This document shows, in pieces, positions 8,710 to 17,407 of a DNA stretch of 53,784 bases. How positions within the stretch are numbered: position 1 is the stretch's first letter; each line of letters starts with the position of its first letter. The notes below the pieces were generated by a model. It worked only from the letters and a program-made list of their open reading frames with translations, made no database searches and had not been told where the DNA came from. This DNA is from Planctomycetaceae bacterium. GTDB lineage: Bacteria > Planctomycetota > Planctomycetia > Planctomycetales > Planctomycetaceae. The stretch is taken from the NCBI GenBank assembly GCA_021732845.1, contig JAKFUF010000019.1, positions 1 to 53,784 of the forward strand, written 5' to 3'. The position numbers and the translations under genes are program-made.

Positions 8710-10305
8710 TCACCTCCTTTGAAAACGCTCCACCCAGGCTGGCTCGATGCGCGATTGGACGGTGACGCGGTGCTTCTTAAGTCTGCGGGCGGTTTCGGCG
8801 ACATTGCCGGTCTGGGCATGGACCAGCGAGCAATACCGCACAATGACTTCGTCCAGCGTGAGGCTTCCCGCGCGGAACTCCGCCACGACCCGATCCAGAG
8901 TTGACGGCTCGACCGTGATTGGTTCGATTTGTCGCGATTTCCCTGCCCCCTGATGGCGCGGCTGCGGATGATATTCGCCGCGGACCATCACACTGCGGAC
9001 GCATTGTTCCAGCTCGCGAAAATTTCCTGGCCAGCCGTAGGCTTGTCCCATTGAAGGTGACTGCCCTATCCATCGAAGCGTCGATTGGGTGAGCCGCCCG
9101 ACGAACTCGGGGAGAGCCTTCTCGCCAAGACAGCGGCCGGCCACATGGGCGACGAGCGGGGCGATTTCCCCGGGTGACGCATCCAGTTGTTCGCGCAGTG
9201 TCGGCGTGCGAATGACATCGGAACAAAGGCGAAAATACAAGTCGGCGCGAAACGTTCCGTCCGCGATCAAGTCAGAGAGATCACGGTTGGTCGCAGCCAC
9301 GACGCGGCCGTCAAACCTGCGGGGTTCCACATCACCCACCCGGTAAAACTCACGATTCTGCAGGACCCGCAACAGCCTCACCTGGACGGACTCCGCCAAT
9401 TCGCCCAGTTCATCCAGGAAAACGGTGTGCCCCCGCTTGCATTTCTCGAACCAGCCCACCCTGTCCTTCGTCGCCCCCGTGAAGGCCCCGGCGACATGTC
9501 CAAACATTTCTGATTCGATCAGATCGCGGGGCATTGCGGAGAGGTTGATGGGATGAAACGCCCCCGCGAATGGTTCTACAAACCGTTCCCGTTTTGGGTC
9601 GAATTCCACAAACCGCGCCAGGCCAATGGCGGTGGCCACAAGTTCCTTGCCTGTGCCGGACGGTCCCAGAATCAATGTCGTGACTTCGTGCATCCGTTCG
9701 TAGAGGAGACTGCCGTAGAGCCGCAATTCGCGAGGAAATATCGAATGCCAGACGGCCGCGCGCAGCCTTGCGACCGGTCGCGACCGGCCTTGGATTAAAC
9801 TCTCCAGCAAAGCCAGCGCGAACCGGTATTGAAAGAACACGGCAAAGGTGTGTTCGGGCCTGGTGTAAAACGGGGAAAACGTCAGTGGGACATCCGTCCA
9901 ACGCTTCATGTCGTCATGCAGGTCACGGAACTGGGGGATCCGCTCTGCGCCTGCCGCAGCCGTGTTGACAATGTTTCCTGATGAGAAATGCCGCAGGTAC
10001 ACCGCCGCGACAATCAGATCCTCATATCGTTCCTGTTCCTCCTGCTGCAAATCGGTGTTCCGAGCCCGCAGCCGCGACTGAAGTTTGAGAAGGAGTGCTT
10101 CGACTCGCCGCGCATGTTCATCCGCGAACGGAAATTCGACTGGATTGTCGATCGGCGGGCGATTGCGCTCCTCTTCCGCGAGCCCAAGGTCAAATGCCGC
10201 CAAGTCTCGACGGACGGTTGTTTGTTCGTCCTCGTCAAACGGATTGGCATATGCCAGACGGTGAATGGCATCGGCGAAGCTTCGTTCGGTTTTGGTGAAG
10301 AGCAT
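8710..10305 (-). CDS. sigma-54-dependent transcriptional activator (bEBP)
   Basis: 531 residues. The N-terminal 190 residues form a domain I do not recognise; there is no receiver, GAF or PAS signature. The AAA+ sigma-54 activation domain follows: Walker A GPSGTGKE (214-221), the sigma-54-contacting loop GAFTGA (273-278), Walker B VFLDEL (295-300), and a sensor region around VVAATNRDL. A Fis-type helix-turn-helix ends the protein (about 499-519, GNVAETARRLKKHRVTVQSRI). All parts needed to open a sigma-54 promoter are present. The gene is divergent from the ceramidase-like gene, and a near-consensus sigma-54 promoter lies between them, which makes that gene its most likely target. The signal read by the N-terminal domain is unknown. 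Confidence 0.92.
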   Translation of the reverse strand: MLFTKTERSFADAIHRLAYANPFDEDEQTTVRRDLAAFDLGLAEEERNRPPIDNPVEFPFADEHARRVEALLLKLQSRLRARNTDLQQEEQERYEDLIVAAVYLRHFSSGNIVNTAAAGAERIPQFRDLHDDMKRWTDVPLTFSPFYTRPEHTFAVFFQYRFALALLESLIQGRSRPVARLRAAVWHSIFPRELRLYGSLLYERMHEVTTLILGPSGTGKELVATAIGLARFVEFDPKRERFVEPFAGAFHPINLSAMPRDLIESEMFGHVAGAFTGATKDRVGWFEKCKRGHTVFLDELGELAESVQVRLLRVLQNREFYRVGDVEPRRFDGRVVAATNRDLSDLIADGTFRADLYFRLCSDVIRTPTLREQLDASPGEIAPLVAHVAGRCLGEKALPEFVGRLTQSTLRWIGQSPSMGQAYGWPGNFRELEQCVRSVMVRGEYHPQPRHQGAGKSRQIEPITVEPSTLDRVVAEFRAGSLTLDEVIVRYCSLVHAQTGNVAETARRLKKHRVTVQSRIEPAWVERFQRR

Positions 10306-10386
10306 CTAACGAAGTGCCAAAAAATCACAGATGGATTGTCAATAAATGTTACCTCACTGCACTTTCTGGACGCTACTCAAAATCTA

Positions 10387-10417
10387 ATGTTTGGCGTTAA
10401 TATTTTATACCAAACAT
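10387..10417. promoter_or_regulatory. inverted repeat, candidate upstream activator site
   Basis: A perfect 8-base inverted repeat, ATGTTTGG at 10387-10394 and CCAAACAT at 10410-10417, with a 15-base AT-rich spacer. It lies about 20-50 bases upstream of the -24 element described next, in the divergent region of the sigma-54 activator. The position is close but reasonable for a bEBP binding site; binding is inferred. Confidence 0.5.
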
Positions 10418-10436
10418 GTTGCGCATCTTTCGAAAT

Positions 10437-10454
10437 TTGGAACAAAGTGTGCTA
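10437..10454 (+). promoter_or_regulatory. sigma-54 (-24/-12) promoter
   Basis: TTGGAACAAAGTGTGCTA keeps the invariant GG and GC dinucleotides ten bases apart and matches the consensus TTGGCACGnnnnTTGCTW at most fixed positions. Predicted transcription start is about 10463, some 50 bases before the ceramidase-like start codon. The spacer is unusually AT-rich for this window. Confidence 0.65.
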
Positions 10455-10513
10455 CGGACACATCAACAGTCGAAGTTTGACAAATCCAAGTGGCTGCCAG
10501 AGGACGAAATCCG

Positions 10514-11152
10514 ATGCAGAATCTGCTGAACATTTATCGAGAACGTGGCATCGATCCAAGCTTCTTGGCGGAGCCGATGAACGCATTCACGAATGCGTCA
10601 TTTCTGCTGGCCGCGCTTGCCGCGTGGTGTCTTGCCAGCCGAACGGGACTGCTGACTGAGAGCACGTGGCTCCTGATCGCGCTGGCGGCTTCGATTGGGT
10701 TTGGGAGCTTCCTGTTTCACACGTGCCCCACGCATGCGACAATGTGGCTGGATGTCATTCCGATCTCGCTGTTTCAAGTCGCCTTCCTCTGGTTGGCCGG
10801 CAGGCACATGCTGCAGCTTCCGGTCGTGGCGGCGATTGGGATGATTGTGGCCGTTGTTGGTCTCTCGTTCGCGGCGCTACCGTTCCACAAGCCACTGAAC
10901 GGTTCACTGTTCTATATCCCGGCCCTGCTGGCCATCGCCGGCATCGGGTTGGCCGTATTTTGCCAGCGCGGCCCGGAACCGTTGCTTTTGCCAATGGCCG
11001 CCGTGGTCTTCGCGATTGCCATCTTCGCCAGAACGATTGACTGGAGCGTGCCCTTTTCCGCCGGAACTCACTTTCTGTGGCACCTGCTGAATGGCCTCGT
11101 GCTCTATCTTTCCATGCGTGCGTGGATTGTCCATCTGGCATTCCGGGCTTGA
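10514..11152 (+). CDS. ceramidase-like (alkaline ceramidase/CREST-type) membrane protein
   Basis: 212 residues with about seven membrane helices. Conserved polar sites of the alkaline ceramidase-type family are visible: E in FLAEPMNAFTNASF near the first helix, SFLFHTCPTHATMWLDVIP in the middle (Ser, His, Asp metal ligands), and HFLWHLLNG near the C-terminus (two His). These match the Ser/Asp/three-His zinc site of the CREST superfamily, so hydrolysis of an amide-linked lipid is plausible; the substrate is not shown. The start at 10514 follows an AGAGGA at about ten bases. The gene stands alone, divergent from the sigma-54 activator and behind a sigma-54-type promoter, suggesting tightly conditional expression. 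Other CREST members (PAQR, Per1) are less likely given the signature words. Confidence 0.78.
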   Translation: MQNLLNIYRERGIDPSFLAEPMNAFTNASFLLAALAAWCLASRTGLLTESTWLLIALAASIGFGSFLFHTCPTHATMWLDVIPISLFQVAFLWLAGRHMLQLPVVAAIGMIVAVVGLSFAALPFHKPLNGSLFYIPALLAIAGIGLAVFCQRGPEPLLLPMAAVVFAIAIFARTIDWSVPFSAGTHFLWHLLNGLVLYLSMRAWIVHLAFRA

Positions 11153-11573
11153 TGCCGAACCGCTGGTCTGACCCTTTCCTCTGTGGCCCGTTCATACTGA
11201 TGCAAGTTGCCGAGTCACTCCGCGACTCGAATCTGGCTACAGGGTAACCAGTGCACAATGTGCCATTATCTGAATAAGCGCGCGAACTTTGATCCCACTC
11301 CCGATTTGCTGCGTCAATTCCCCAAGAACTGGATACAATTCAACGCGGCTGGCTGCACTGCTTCCGTCTTAAGCGGATGCTCGGGAGGATCGCACGGCGC
11401 ATGATGGCCCTGCTCCGCGTCAACACAAACTGTCCGACGCAATTGCAGACTGAACAATGAATTCGCCCTGCATCGGAACAAGCGTGAAGTTGGAACTGAT
11501 GACTTTGCGTACAGACATCAGAAGTACGTCTCCGCTCAAACTGCAATCACTCCGCCTAATCAGGGGACGCTCA
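11153..11573. other. spacer without a recognised gene
   Basis: No coding region stands out; open frames are short and not protein-like. Immediately before the next gene lies AGGGGACGCTC, nearly the same as the AAGGGACGCTC before the RedB-like start at 2619. Confidence 0.4.
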
Positions 11574-13997
11574 ATGAGCACTTTCGCGATTCTCGTCTTA
11601 CTCTCGTTCGCCGTCGAACAAGAAGCGTCAGCAGCGCCGCACGCCGGCCCCTCGCCAATGGCCACTCTTCCTGCAGGCATGAATTTTACGCGCATTCGGT
11701 TCAGTCCTGACGGCAAGACAATGGCTACCATTGAAGGACCGGCGACCTCCAACTTTCCCGGCGGTGTCAGTGATCAGCGGTATTCGTACAACGTCAGATT
11801 TTGGGACGTAGCTACTGGTGCGGAAAAGCTGGGCCTCCATGGTCATTTCGAGGGGTTCCAGTTCAGCCCTGATAGTAAAAAACTGATCGTCTGGACCAGC
11901 AAACAGGTGAATATCATGGAAGTCGCCACGGCCACAACCTTGGCAACGCTCGACCATGAAAACGTCCGATCTGTTTGTTTTTTGAGTGATGGCAATCAAC
12001 TGGTCACCAGTGCCGGCGCCACTGGTCTTTTCGACTATCGTCCGATCGAACAACACTTTTGGGACATGAAAACAGGTGCGCGAATCCACATGGGAGTCGA
12101 CCGCTTCACGCCCCTGTTCTATCCAATATTTTCGCCCGACGGCAAACTCCTGGCTGCATTTACCAGTCAAGCAGCGGATAACAGGCTGGTCCCCCACGAA
12201 CTGAAAATCTGGGAAGTAGCCACCGGCAAGGAATTGAAGGATCTGCCGTCCATCCGCGGGAGCAGTTCATGCCCGCTTGGGTTCACGCATGACGGCAAGG
12301 CGGTCGTACTTGGTCCTCTTTGGAGAGAAAAGAACAATGATCCACGCTCTGCGAGTCCGAATTATCTGGATTTAGCCAGCAAGCAGTTAGTCCAATTTCC
12401 GCAACACCTGAACCCGTACGAACACGTTCGATGGGATGGTTTGCAGCTATATGATCTTGGACAATATTTATCGCACATGAACATTATGGATCACTTGCCA
12501 AACCGGCGCCCGGACGAGAGCGGCGGCATCTTTCCACAGCGATCGATGACCAAGAGCGTTCGGCACATCGACAACAAATGGGTTGTCTGGGATGCGATCA
12601 AGGGCGGCAAGGCGGTCGAGTACGAGAATACGAGTGACATTCATCCAGGCCCAGGGGAGAGCATGCCCGTATTGCCCAATGACCTGATGGTGGCATACCA
12701 GGAGGCGCCGACGATGGGTGAAGCCAACCTATGGGACGTCAAATCGCGGAAACCAATCGGAAAGCTGGAGACGGGGCGCCCCATCCGTTGGATGACGCTT
12801 GCCCCCAATGGCACAACTCTCGCCGTCCTTAGCTGTGAACTCGGCGGGGACAACTCCCAGGTAACGGTTTGGAATCTGCAAAAGCGCAAGCTGATCTATA
12901 GCCTGAAAGGACACTTTAGAAAGGTTGGTTCCATAGCCTTCTCTCCGGATGGCAGATTCCTGACAACAGGGTCAGGTTCAGGTTCACCTGAGTACGACAT
13001 TGAAGAGCGAGGCTTTCTCTCAGGCGAGGTCAAGCTTTGGGATGCAAAAACAGGAAGCCTCGTTCGCACCCTTGTGGAACAAAGCAAACACCTATTCACA
13101 AAAATGGTGTTCCGCCCAGACGGGAAGCAGCTCGCCGCTGAAAATGCAGGGCACTTTTGTCTTTGGAATACCACGACTGGAGAATTGGAGCGAGAGCTTC
13201 ATATCGGTTTGAACAACTGCTTCGCCTACTCGCCTGACGGAAAGAACTTGGCTGTTTCGTCCGGCAGTCGTGGTCATAACGACGTTTCGCTGTGGGATCT
13301 GGACAAAGGCGAATGCACTCTGCGGTCAACTGAACAGGGCTCCATCACGTCGATTGAATTCTCCGCTGACGGGAAGTCGCTGATTCTGGGAGGCAGCCGC
13401 TTCCCCTTGTATCTGGCAGCCATGCGACCGCCAGGCCGAAGCGAAGCTCCCTACCCGCCACGGAGAATGAAAGAGCCAGACTGGGTTGGTCCTGACCACG
13501 GCTTCGGTGTGTCGGCACAAACCGACACCCTGCTGGCGATTCCTGAACGCGGTCTGGGGTATGCATACTTTCAGGGAGTGATTGGGTTGTGGGAGGCCGG
13601 CACGAGGAAGGCCAGCTATAGCCTGAAGACAACGACTGGCGAGATTCGCACGCTCTTGCTTACTCCCGACAAAAAAACACTGTTGGCGGGAGGTGATGCT
13701 CCGCGGACAAGCATGTTGAAGCTGATCGACCTCAACACCGGGGCCCAGGTGGCGATAGTGACCGACATCCTGCCTCCGTGTTTCAGTCCTGGCGGCGACT
13801 TGGTTGCAACGAGGGACATGATTACGGGCAATGACGAAGTGACGTTGCGGAAAAGTGTTACAGGAAAAATACTGGCGACGTTTTCGCACGCCGGCATGCA
13901 CAGTGTCCATTTCTCCCCAAATGGGAAAGTGCTGGCGACAGTGGGAGAATGGCACGTGAAGCTGTGGGATCTAGCGAAGTTCTCTGCGGCGCAATGA
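11574..13997 (+). CDS. secreted WD40-type beta-propeller protein
   Basis: 807 residues. A signal peptide is visible (MSTFAILVLLSFAVEQEASAAP), so the protein is exported. The rest is a run of WD40/propeller blades throughout: repeated 'FSPDGK' turns (RFSPDGKTMATIEG, FSPDGKLLAAF, FSPDGRFLTTGSG, YSPDGKNLAVSSG, FSADGKSLILGG, FSPNGKVLATVG) each followed by 'LWD' or 'WDVATG'-type strands, enough for about two propellers. No catalytic domain is seen. The start at 11574 follows AGGGGA; upstream open sequence to 11457 is not protein-like. GC and codon use look slightly lower than in neighbours. It appears monocistronic. A scaffold or binding role outside the cytoplasm is inference. Confidence 0.85.
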   Translation: MSTFAILVLLSFAVEQEASAAPHAGPSPMATLPAGMNFTRIRFSPDGKTMATIEGPATSNFPGGVSDQRYSYNVRFWDVATGAEKLGLHGHFEGFQFSPDSKKLIVWTSKQVNIMEVATATTLATLDHENVRSVCFLSDGNQLVTSAGATGLFDYRPIEQHFWDMKTGARIHMGVDRFTPLFYPIFSPDGKLLAAFTSQAADNRLVPHELKIWEVATGKELKDLPSIRGSSSCPLGFTHDGKAVVLGPLWREKNNDPRSASPNYLDLASKQLVQFPQHLNPYEHVRWDGLQLYDLGQYLSHMNIMDHLPNRRPDESGGIFPQRSMTKSVRHIDNKWVVWDAIKGGKAVEYENTSDIHPGPGESMPVLPNDLMVAYQEAPTMGEANLWDVKSRKPIGKLETGRPIRWMTLAPNGTTLAVLSCELGGDNSQVTVWNLQKRKLIYSLKGHFRKVGSIAFSPDGRFLTTGSGSGSPEYDIEERGFLSGEVKLWDAKTGSLVRTLVEQSKHLFTKMVFRPDGKQLAAENAGHFCLWNTTTGELERELHIGLNNCFAYSPDGKNLAVSSGSRGHNDVSLWDLDKGECTLRSTEQGSITSIEFSADGKSLILGGSRFPLYLAAMRPPGRSEAPYPPRRMKEPDWVGPDHGFGVSAQTDTLLAIPERGLGYAYFQGVIGLWEAGTRKASYSLKTTTGEIRTLLLTPDKKTLLAGGDAPRTSMLKLIDLNTGAQVAIVTDILPPCFSPGGDLVATRDMITGNDEVTLRKSVTGKILATFSHAGMHSVHFSPNGKVLATVGEWHVKLWDLAKFSAAQ

Positions 13998-14583
13998 GGA
14001 CGATGGTAACAGAGGCAGCGTCCGCTTCGCCGACCGTATGCGACCATTCCTAAAAAAAAGCGAGTGCCGGTTGAGAGGGAGCCAACTGCCAACTGGCAGG
14101 CAATCCTAACCGTACTGTCTGTTAGCTGCTCTGCAGGAAGTACTTTGCAGACATTGCAATTCAATGTCCGTTCCGGCTGCGGTGCTCCACCGGCGGGTGT
14201 GGCACTGTGGCACTGTGGCACTGTCCCACTGGCTTTGCCAGTGTTTCCGAACGGGAGGTGGCTCCAGCACGCGGGATGCACTGGCGGCACGCGGAAACTG
14301 ACAGGTGGGAACGGGCGAATTGCAATTCCCACGGCAGGACTGCCTCCTTGCATTCACGTTGGCGGAGCCGGCAAAGGCTGTGGCACCACCATGTGGTGCC
14401 TGTCGCCCGTGCCGTTCCCAGCCGCCACGCCATCGCCATCGGCATCTTCATTCTTTTCAGCCAGGCAGGCCAAATGTCATTCACCGGCCTGTTCGTGAGA
14501 ACAGGCGAATCATGAATTCTGAGATCTGAGACAGGTCTGAGGCTAGATCGGAAGTGGCATCCAAATGCTTGTTTGGCGGCGGT
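13998..14583. other. repeat-bearing spacer
   Basis: No gene seen. It carries the second copy of dispersed repeat A. It separates the WD40-type gene from the convergent GGEEF regulator gene. Confidence 0.5.
14190..14413 (+). repeat. dispersed intergenic repeat A, copy 2
   Basis: Module 14329-14413 matches 8584-8670 in the same orientation; module 14190-14223, containing GTGGCACTGTGGCACTG, matches 8664-8697 in reverse orientation. The module order and spacing differ from copy 1, so the modules move or recombine separately. Confidence 0.8.
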
Positions 14584-15597
14584 TCAATCCTGCGGTTGGG
14601 TGAGATCTGCCGAATGGAAGGCTCGATTGCGACCGGTCGCCTTGCAATGGTAAAGCGCTGCATCGGCTTCGCCAAGCAACGATTCGGAGTTGTTGATGTC
14701 CGGGTGCAGAGTGGACACGCCGATACTGACCGTGATCGGCTTTTTTTGCCATGGGCCTTCCGCGACAGCACGGCGGATCCGCTCGGCGGCAATCATTGCC
14801 CCTTCCCGGCCCGTGTTCGGCAGGATGATGGTGAACTCTTCGCCCCCGTATCGGCCCACGTTGTCGTTGCCGTGCGGGGGCAGGCCGAAATCCCGATCTC
14901 CGTGCCGGGCCAAAAAATCGGTGGAGCGCGCCGTTTTCTCAAGAATGCGGGCCAACTGCTTTAGAATGGCGTCTCCGGCCAGATGCCCGAAGGTGTCGTT
15001 GCAGCTCTTGAAATGGTCCACGTCCAGAATCAGCAGTGACAGGGGGATCGAGTAGCGTACTGCACGTCTGACCTCCTCGGCGAGCCGTTCCCCGAACGCG
15101 CGGCGGTTCTTCAGGCCGGTCAACTCATCGGTGGTCGACTGTTTCAAGAGTCGAGTATTGGCCTCGTCCAGCCGCCTCTCCATCTGGTGTTTGTACAGCG
15201 CCATCTCCACGGCGACGTGCAGTTCCCGTTCCTCGTAGGGCTTGAGAATGTAGCCAAAGGGCTCGGTCACCTTGGCCCGGTCCAGAACGTCCTGGTTCGA
15301 ATAGGCGGTGAGGTACACGACGGGGATGCGGAACTGCTCACGGATCAGTGCCGCCGCCTGCACCCCGTCGATCTCGTCCTCCAGACGGATGTCCATGAGC
15401 ACCAGATCCGGGCGCAACTCCCCGGCCTGGCTGACCGCCACCTCGCCGGACGATGTCACGCCGACGACCTCGTACCCCAACGCCTGCAACTGTTTGCGCA
15501 GACTCATCGCCACGATCCGCTCGTCCTCCACGACCAGGATGCGGGCGGAAGTCACCGTTGGATTCCCGACGTCGGGCAGCAATTCGACTGTTGTCAC
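14584..15597 (-). CDS. REC-GGEEF response regulator (diguanylate cyclase)
   Basis: 337 residues. Receiver domain at about 18-130 (ILVVEDERIVAMSL, phosphoacceptor D in DLVLMDIRLEDEIDGV, K in YILKPYEERELHVAVEMAL, the last part typical of receivers paired with HWE/HisKA_2 kinases). GGDEF domain at about 155-325 with signature YGGEEF, so cyclase activity is expected. Between the RSTD inhibitory-site motif and GGEEF there is a polar insertion of about 15 residues (HGDRDFGLPPHGNDNVG) that shifts the usual spacing. The start is GTG at 15597, four bases after the kinase stop, so the two are co-translated. The kinase directly upstream is the evident partner. Confidence 0.9.
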   Translation of the reverse strand: MTTVELLPDVGNPTVTSARILVVEDERIVAMSLRKQLQALGYEVVGVTSSGEVAVSQAGELRPDLVLMDIRLEDEIDGVQAAALIREQFRIPVVYLTAYSNQDVLDRAKVTEPFGYILKPYEERELHVAVEMALYKHQMERRLDEANTRLLKQSTTDELTGLKNRRAFGERLAEEVRRAVRYSIPLSLLILDVDHFKSCNDTFGHLAGDAILKQLARILEKTARSTDFLARHGDRDFGLPPHGNDNVGRYGGEEFTIILPNTGREGAMIAAERIRRAVAEGPWQKKPITVSIGVSTLHPDINNSESLLGEADAALYHCKATGRNRAFHSADLTQPQD

Positions 15598-15601
15598 TTT
15601 C

Positions 15602-17059
15602 TTATTTCACTCTCGGTACAGGGAATGTCAACCGCACGACCGTCCCAGTCTGGAGACCGATTTCGAGTCTGCCGTGAAGCTGTTTCGTCAGCGCCGCGAT
15701 CAACTGCATCCCAAAGGTTTCGGCGGTTTCAGGGTCCACGCTCAATGGCAGTCCCACTCCGTCGTCGCTGACGCACAGGAAAGCCTCGCCCTCGGCAACG
15801 GGGGCGAGTTCGACACGGATGCGCCCATTGTCCCGACCGTGGAAGGCGTGCTTCAGGCAGTTGGAAATCAATTCGTTGACAAGCAGGCCACACGGCACCG
15901 CGGCGTCGATGGGCAACGCGACCCCGCGGACTTCGACGTCCAGACTGATGCGGTCGGTACTCACGCGGTACGAGCGGAAGAGGTAGGTCGCCAGGCTCTC
16001 GATGTAATGCTTGAAATCCACATGCATGAAGTCCGCGGAGCGGTAAAGGCGCTCGTGGACCAGTGCAATCGACCGGACCCGGTGCTGACATTCTCGCAGC
16101 AACTCGACGCTGGCGGGATCCGACGCGTGCAGTGACTGAAGGTGCAGGAGGCTGGAGATCACCTGGAGATTGTTCTTGACACGGTGGTGAACCTCCTTGA
16201 GGAGTGTCTCCCGCTCCAAAAGCGCCACCTGGATGGCATTCTCGGCCTGCTTGCGTTCGGTGATGTCCACATCCACGCCGAGCATCCGCACCAGGGTGCC
16301 GTGTTGGTCAAAGAATGCCCGTCCTTTGGTCGCCGTCCACCGAACAGAACCGTCGGGACGGATCATGCGAAACTCGATCTGATAAGGCTTGCGTTGGTGA
16401 AACGCCTCGTCCAGGGCAGATGCGATCAGAGGACGGTCTTGAGGATGCACGAGGGCCTCAAAATCTTCGAAGGTGCCGCCAAATGTGCCAGGAGCCATCC
16501 CCAGATCGGATTCGAGGTTTCCAGACCAAACAACCTTCCCGCTGACGATGTCCCAATCCCAGGTGCTGGCCTGCGCTGCCTCCATCGCCAATCGCATGCG
16601 TTCCTCACTGAGGCGCAGTTGTTCCTCAGCCAAGAGTCGGTCGGTCACGTCGCGACCGACCGACTGAATCTCCAACAATTCACCGCCGGGGCTGAAGAAC
16701 CCCCGGTTGACAAACTCCATCCAGCGCACCCGGCCGCTGGCATCGAAAACCCGGTTTTGGACCCGGGCGACCGGGTGTTCCGGCGACAGCCTGGCGAGGT
16801 GGGCCTCGACGACCGGCACATCGTCTGGGTAGGCGACAGGAACCCAGCGTGTGCCCATCAGTTCATCCGCGGATTTGCCGAACATCCGACAATAAACCTC
16901 ATTGGCGAACAGGAATGTCCCGTCCGCCCGAAAGCGGCTGACCACCTCGGTCTGATCCTCCACGACAGCCCGGTAGCGTTCCTCGCTCGCCCGCAGCTTG
17001 GCTTCCGCAGTTCGGCGCTCCTCAACCTCGCGGTCCAGGTCGTGGTCGAGTTTCGTCAT
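15602..17059 (-). CDS. PAS-PAS sensor histidine kinase, HisKA_2 type
   Basis: 485 residues, no membrane helix, so cytoplasmic. A short coiled coil (1-30) leads into two PAS domains (about 24-145 and 150-275; PAC signatures GELLEIQSVGRDVTDR and GTLVRMLGVDVDITER). The HisKA_2 dimerisation box with phosphoacceptor is LLKEVHHRVKNNLQVISSLL (near residue 291). An HATPase_c follows: NELISNCLKHAF and VSDDGVGLP. The start at 17059 follows AGGGAG; the open frame continues upstream to 17338 but reads as spacer. The gene heads a two-gene operon with the REC-GGEEF protein four bases downstream, forming a cytosolic two-component route to c-di-GMP. The sensed ligand is unknown. Confidence 0.92.
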   Translation of the reverse strand: MTKLDHDLDREVEERRTAEAKLRASEERYRAVVEDQTEVVSRFRADGTFLFANEVYCRMFGKSADELMGTRWVPVAYPDDVPVVEAHLARLSPEHPVARVQNRVFDASGRVRWMEFVNRGFFSPGGELLEIQSVGRDVTDRLLAEEQLRLSEERMRLAMEAAQASTWDWDIVSGKVVWSGNLESDLGMAPGTFGGTFEDFEALVHPQDRPLIASALDEAFHQRKPYQIEFRMIRPDGSVRWTATKGRAFFDQHGTLVRMLGVDVDITERKQAENAIQVALLERETLLKEVHHRVKNNLQVISSLLHLQSLHASDPASVELLRECQHRVRSIALVHERLYRSADFMHVDFKHYIESLATYLFRSYRVSTDRISLDVEVRGVALPIDAAVPCGLLVNELISNCLKHAFHGRDNGRIRVELAPVAEGEAFLCVSDDGVGLPLSVDPETAETFGMQLIAALTKQLHGRLEIGLQTGTVVRLTFPVPRVK

Positions 17060-17407
17060 TGGGTCATCCACTCCCTGGATTTGATTTTCGGAGCGGTTGA
17101 GTCTGTCTGAGGACTGGAACGGATGTCTGGTCAATGTGGGCCTGCGGTGCACCATCGCGAGCATGCAGGTTCCCATCATACAACGACTTCGCGACTTCGT
17201 TAACAGAGCGGACAACGGCTTGAATGGCAGGCTTCTGATCCCACTTGGGCGAAAAGTTGTTCTTGATCCGGCCGTGGGCTTTCGACAGCCGGGGCGGACT
17301 GAAGGTGGCAAGGCGGCAATTGTGGTACAATTCGCCATCGCAATCTTTCCAACCCACGTTTTTCAGAGGCTGCAGGTTCAGCGCCCTCCCAGTTCCGAGA
17401 TGATTTG
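17060..17407. promoter_or_regulatory. divergent spacer between kinase and cyclase genes
   Basis: No gene seen. A short inverted repeat, AATTGT-GGT-ACAATT at 17318-17332, is a possible operator about 75 bases before the cyclase start. No convincing promoter hexamers were found. Confidence 0.3.

Noticed and set aside
9988-10659. A plus-strand open frame spanning the sigma-54 promoter region
   Set aside because: It overlaps the activator gene and the ceramidase-like start in the wrong frame and has no recognisable domain.
14064-14515. Several overlapping short open frames in the spacer after the WD40-type gene
   Set aside because: They cover dispersed repeat A and are translations of repeat DNA with no protein character.
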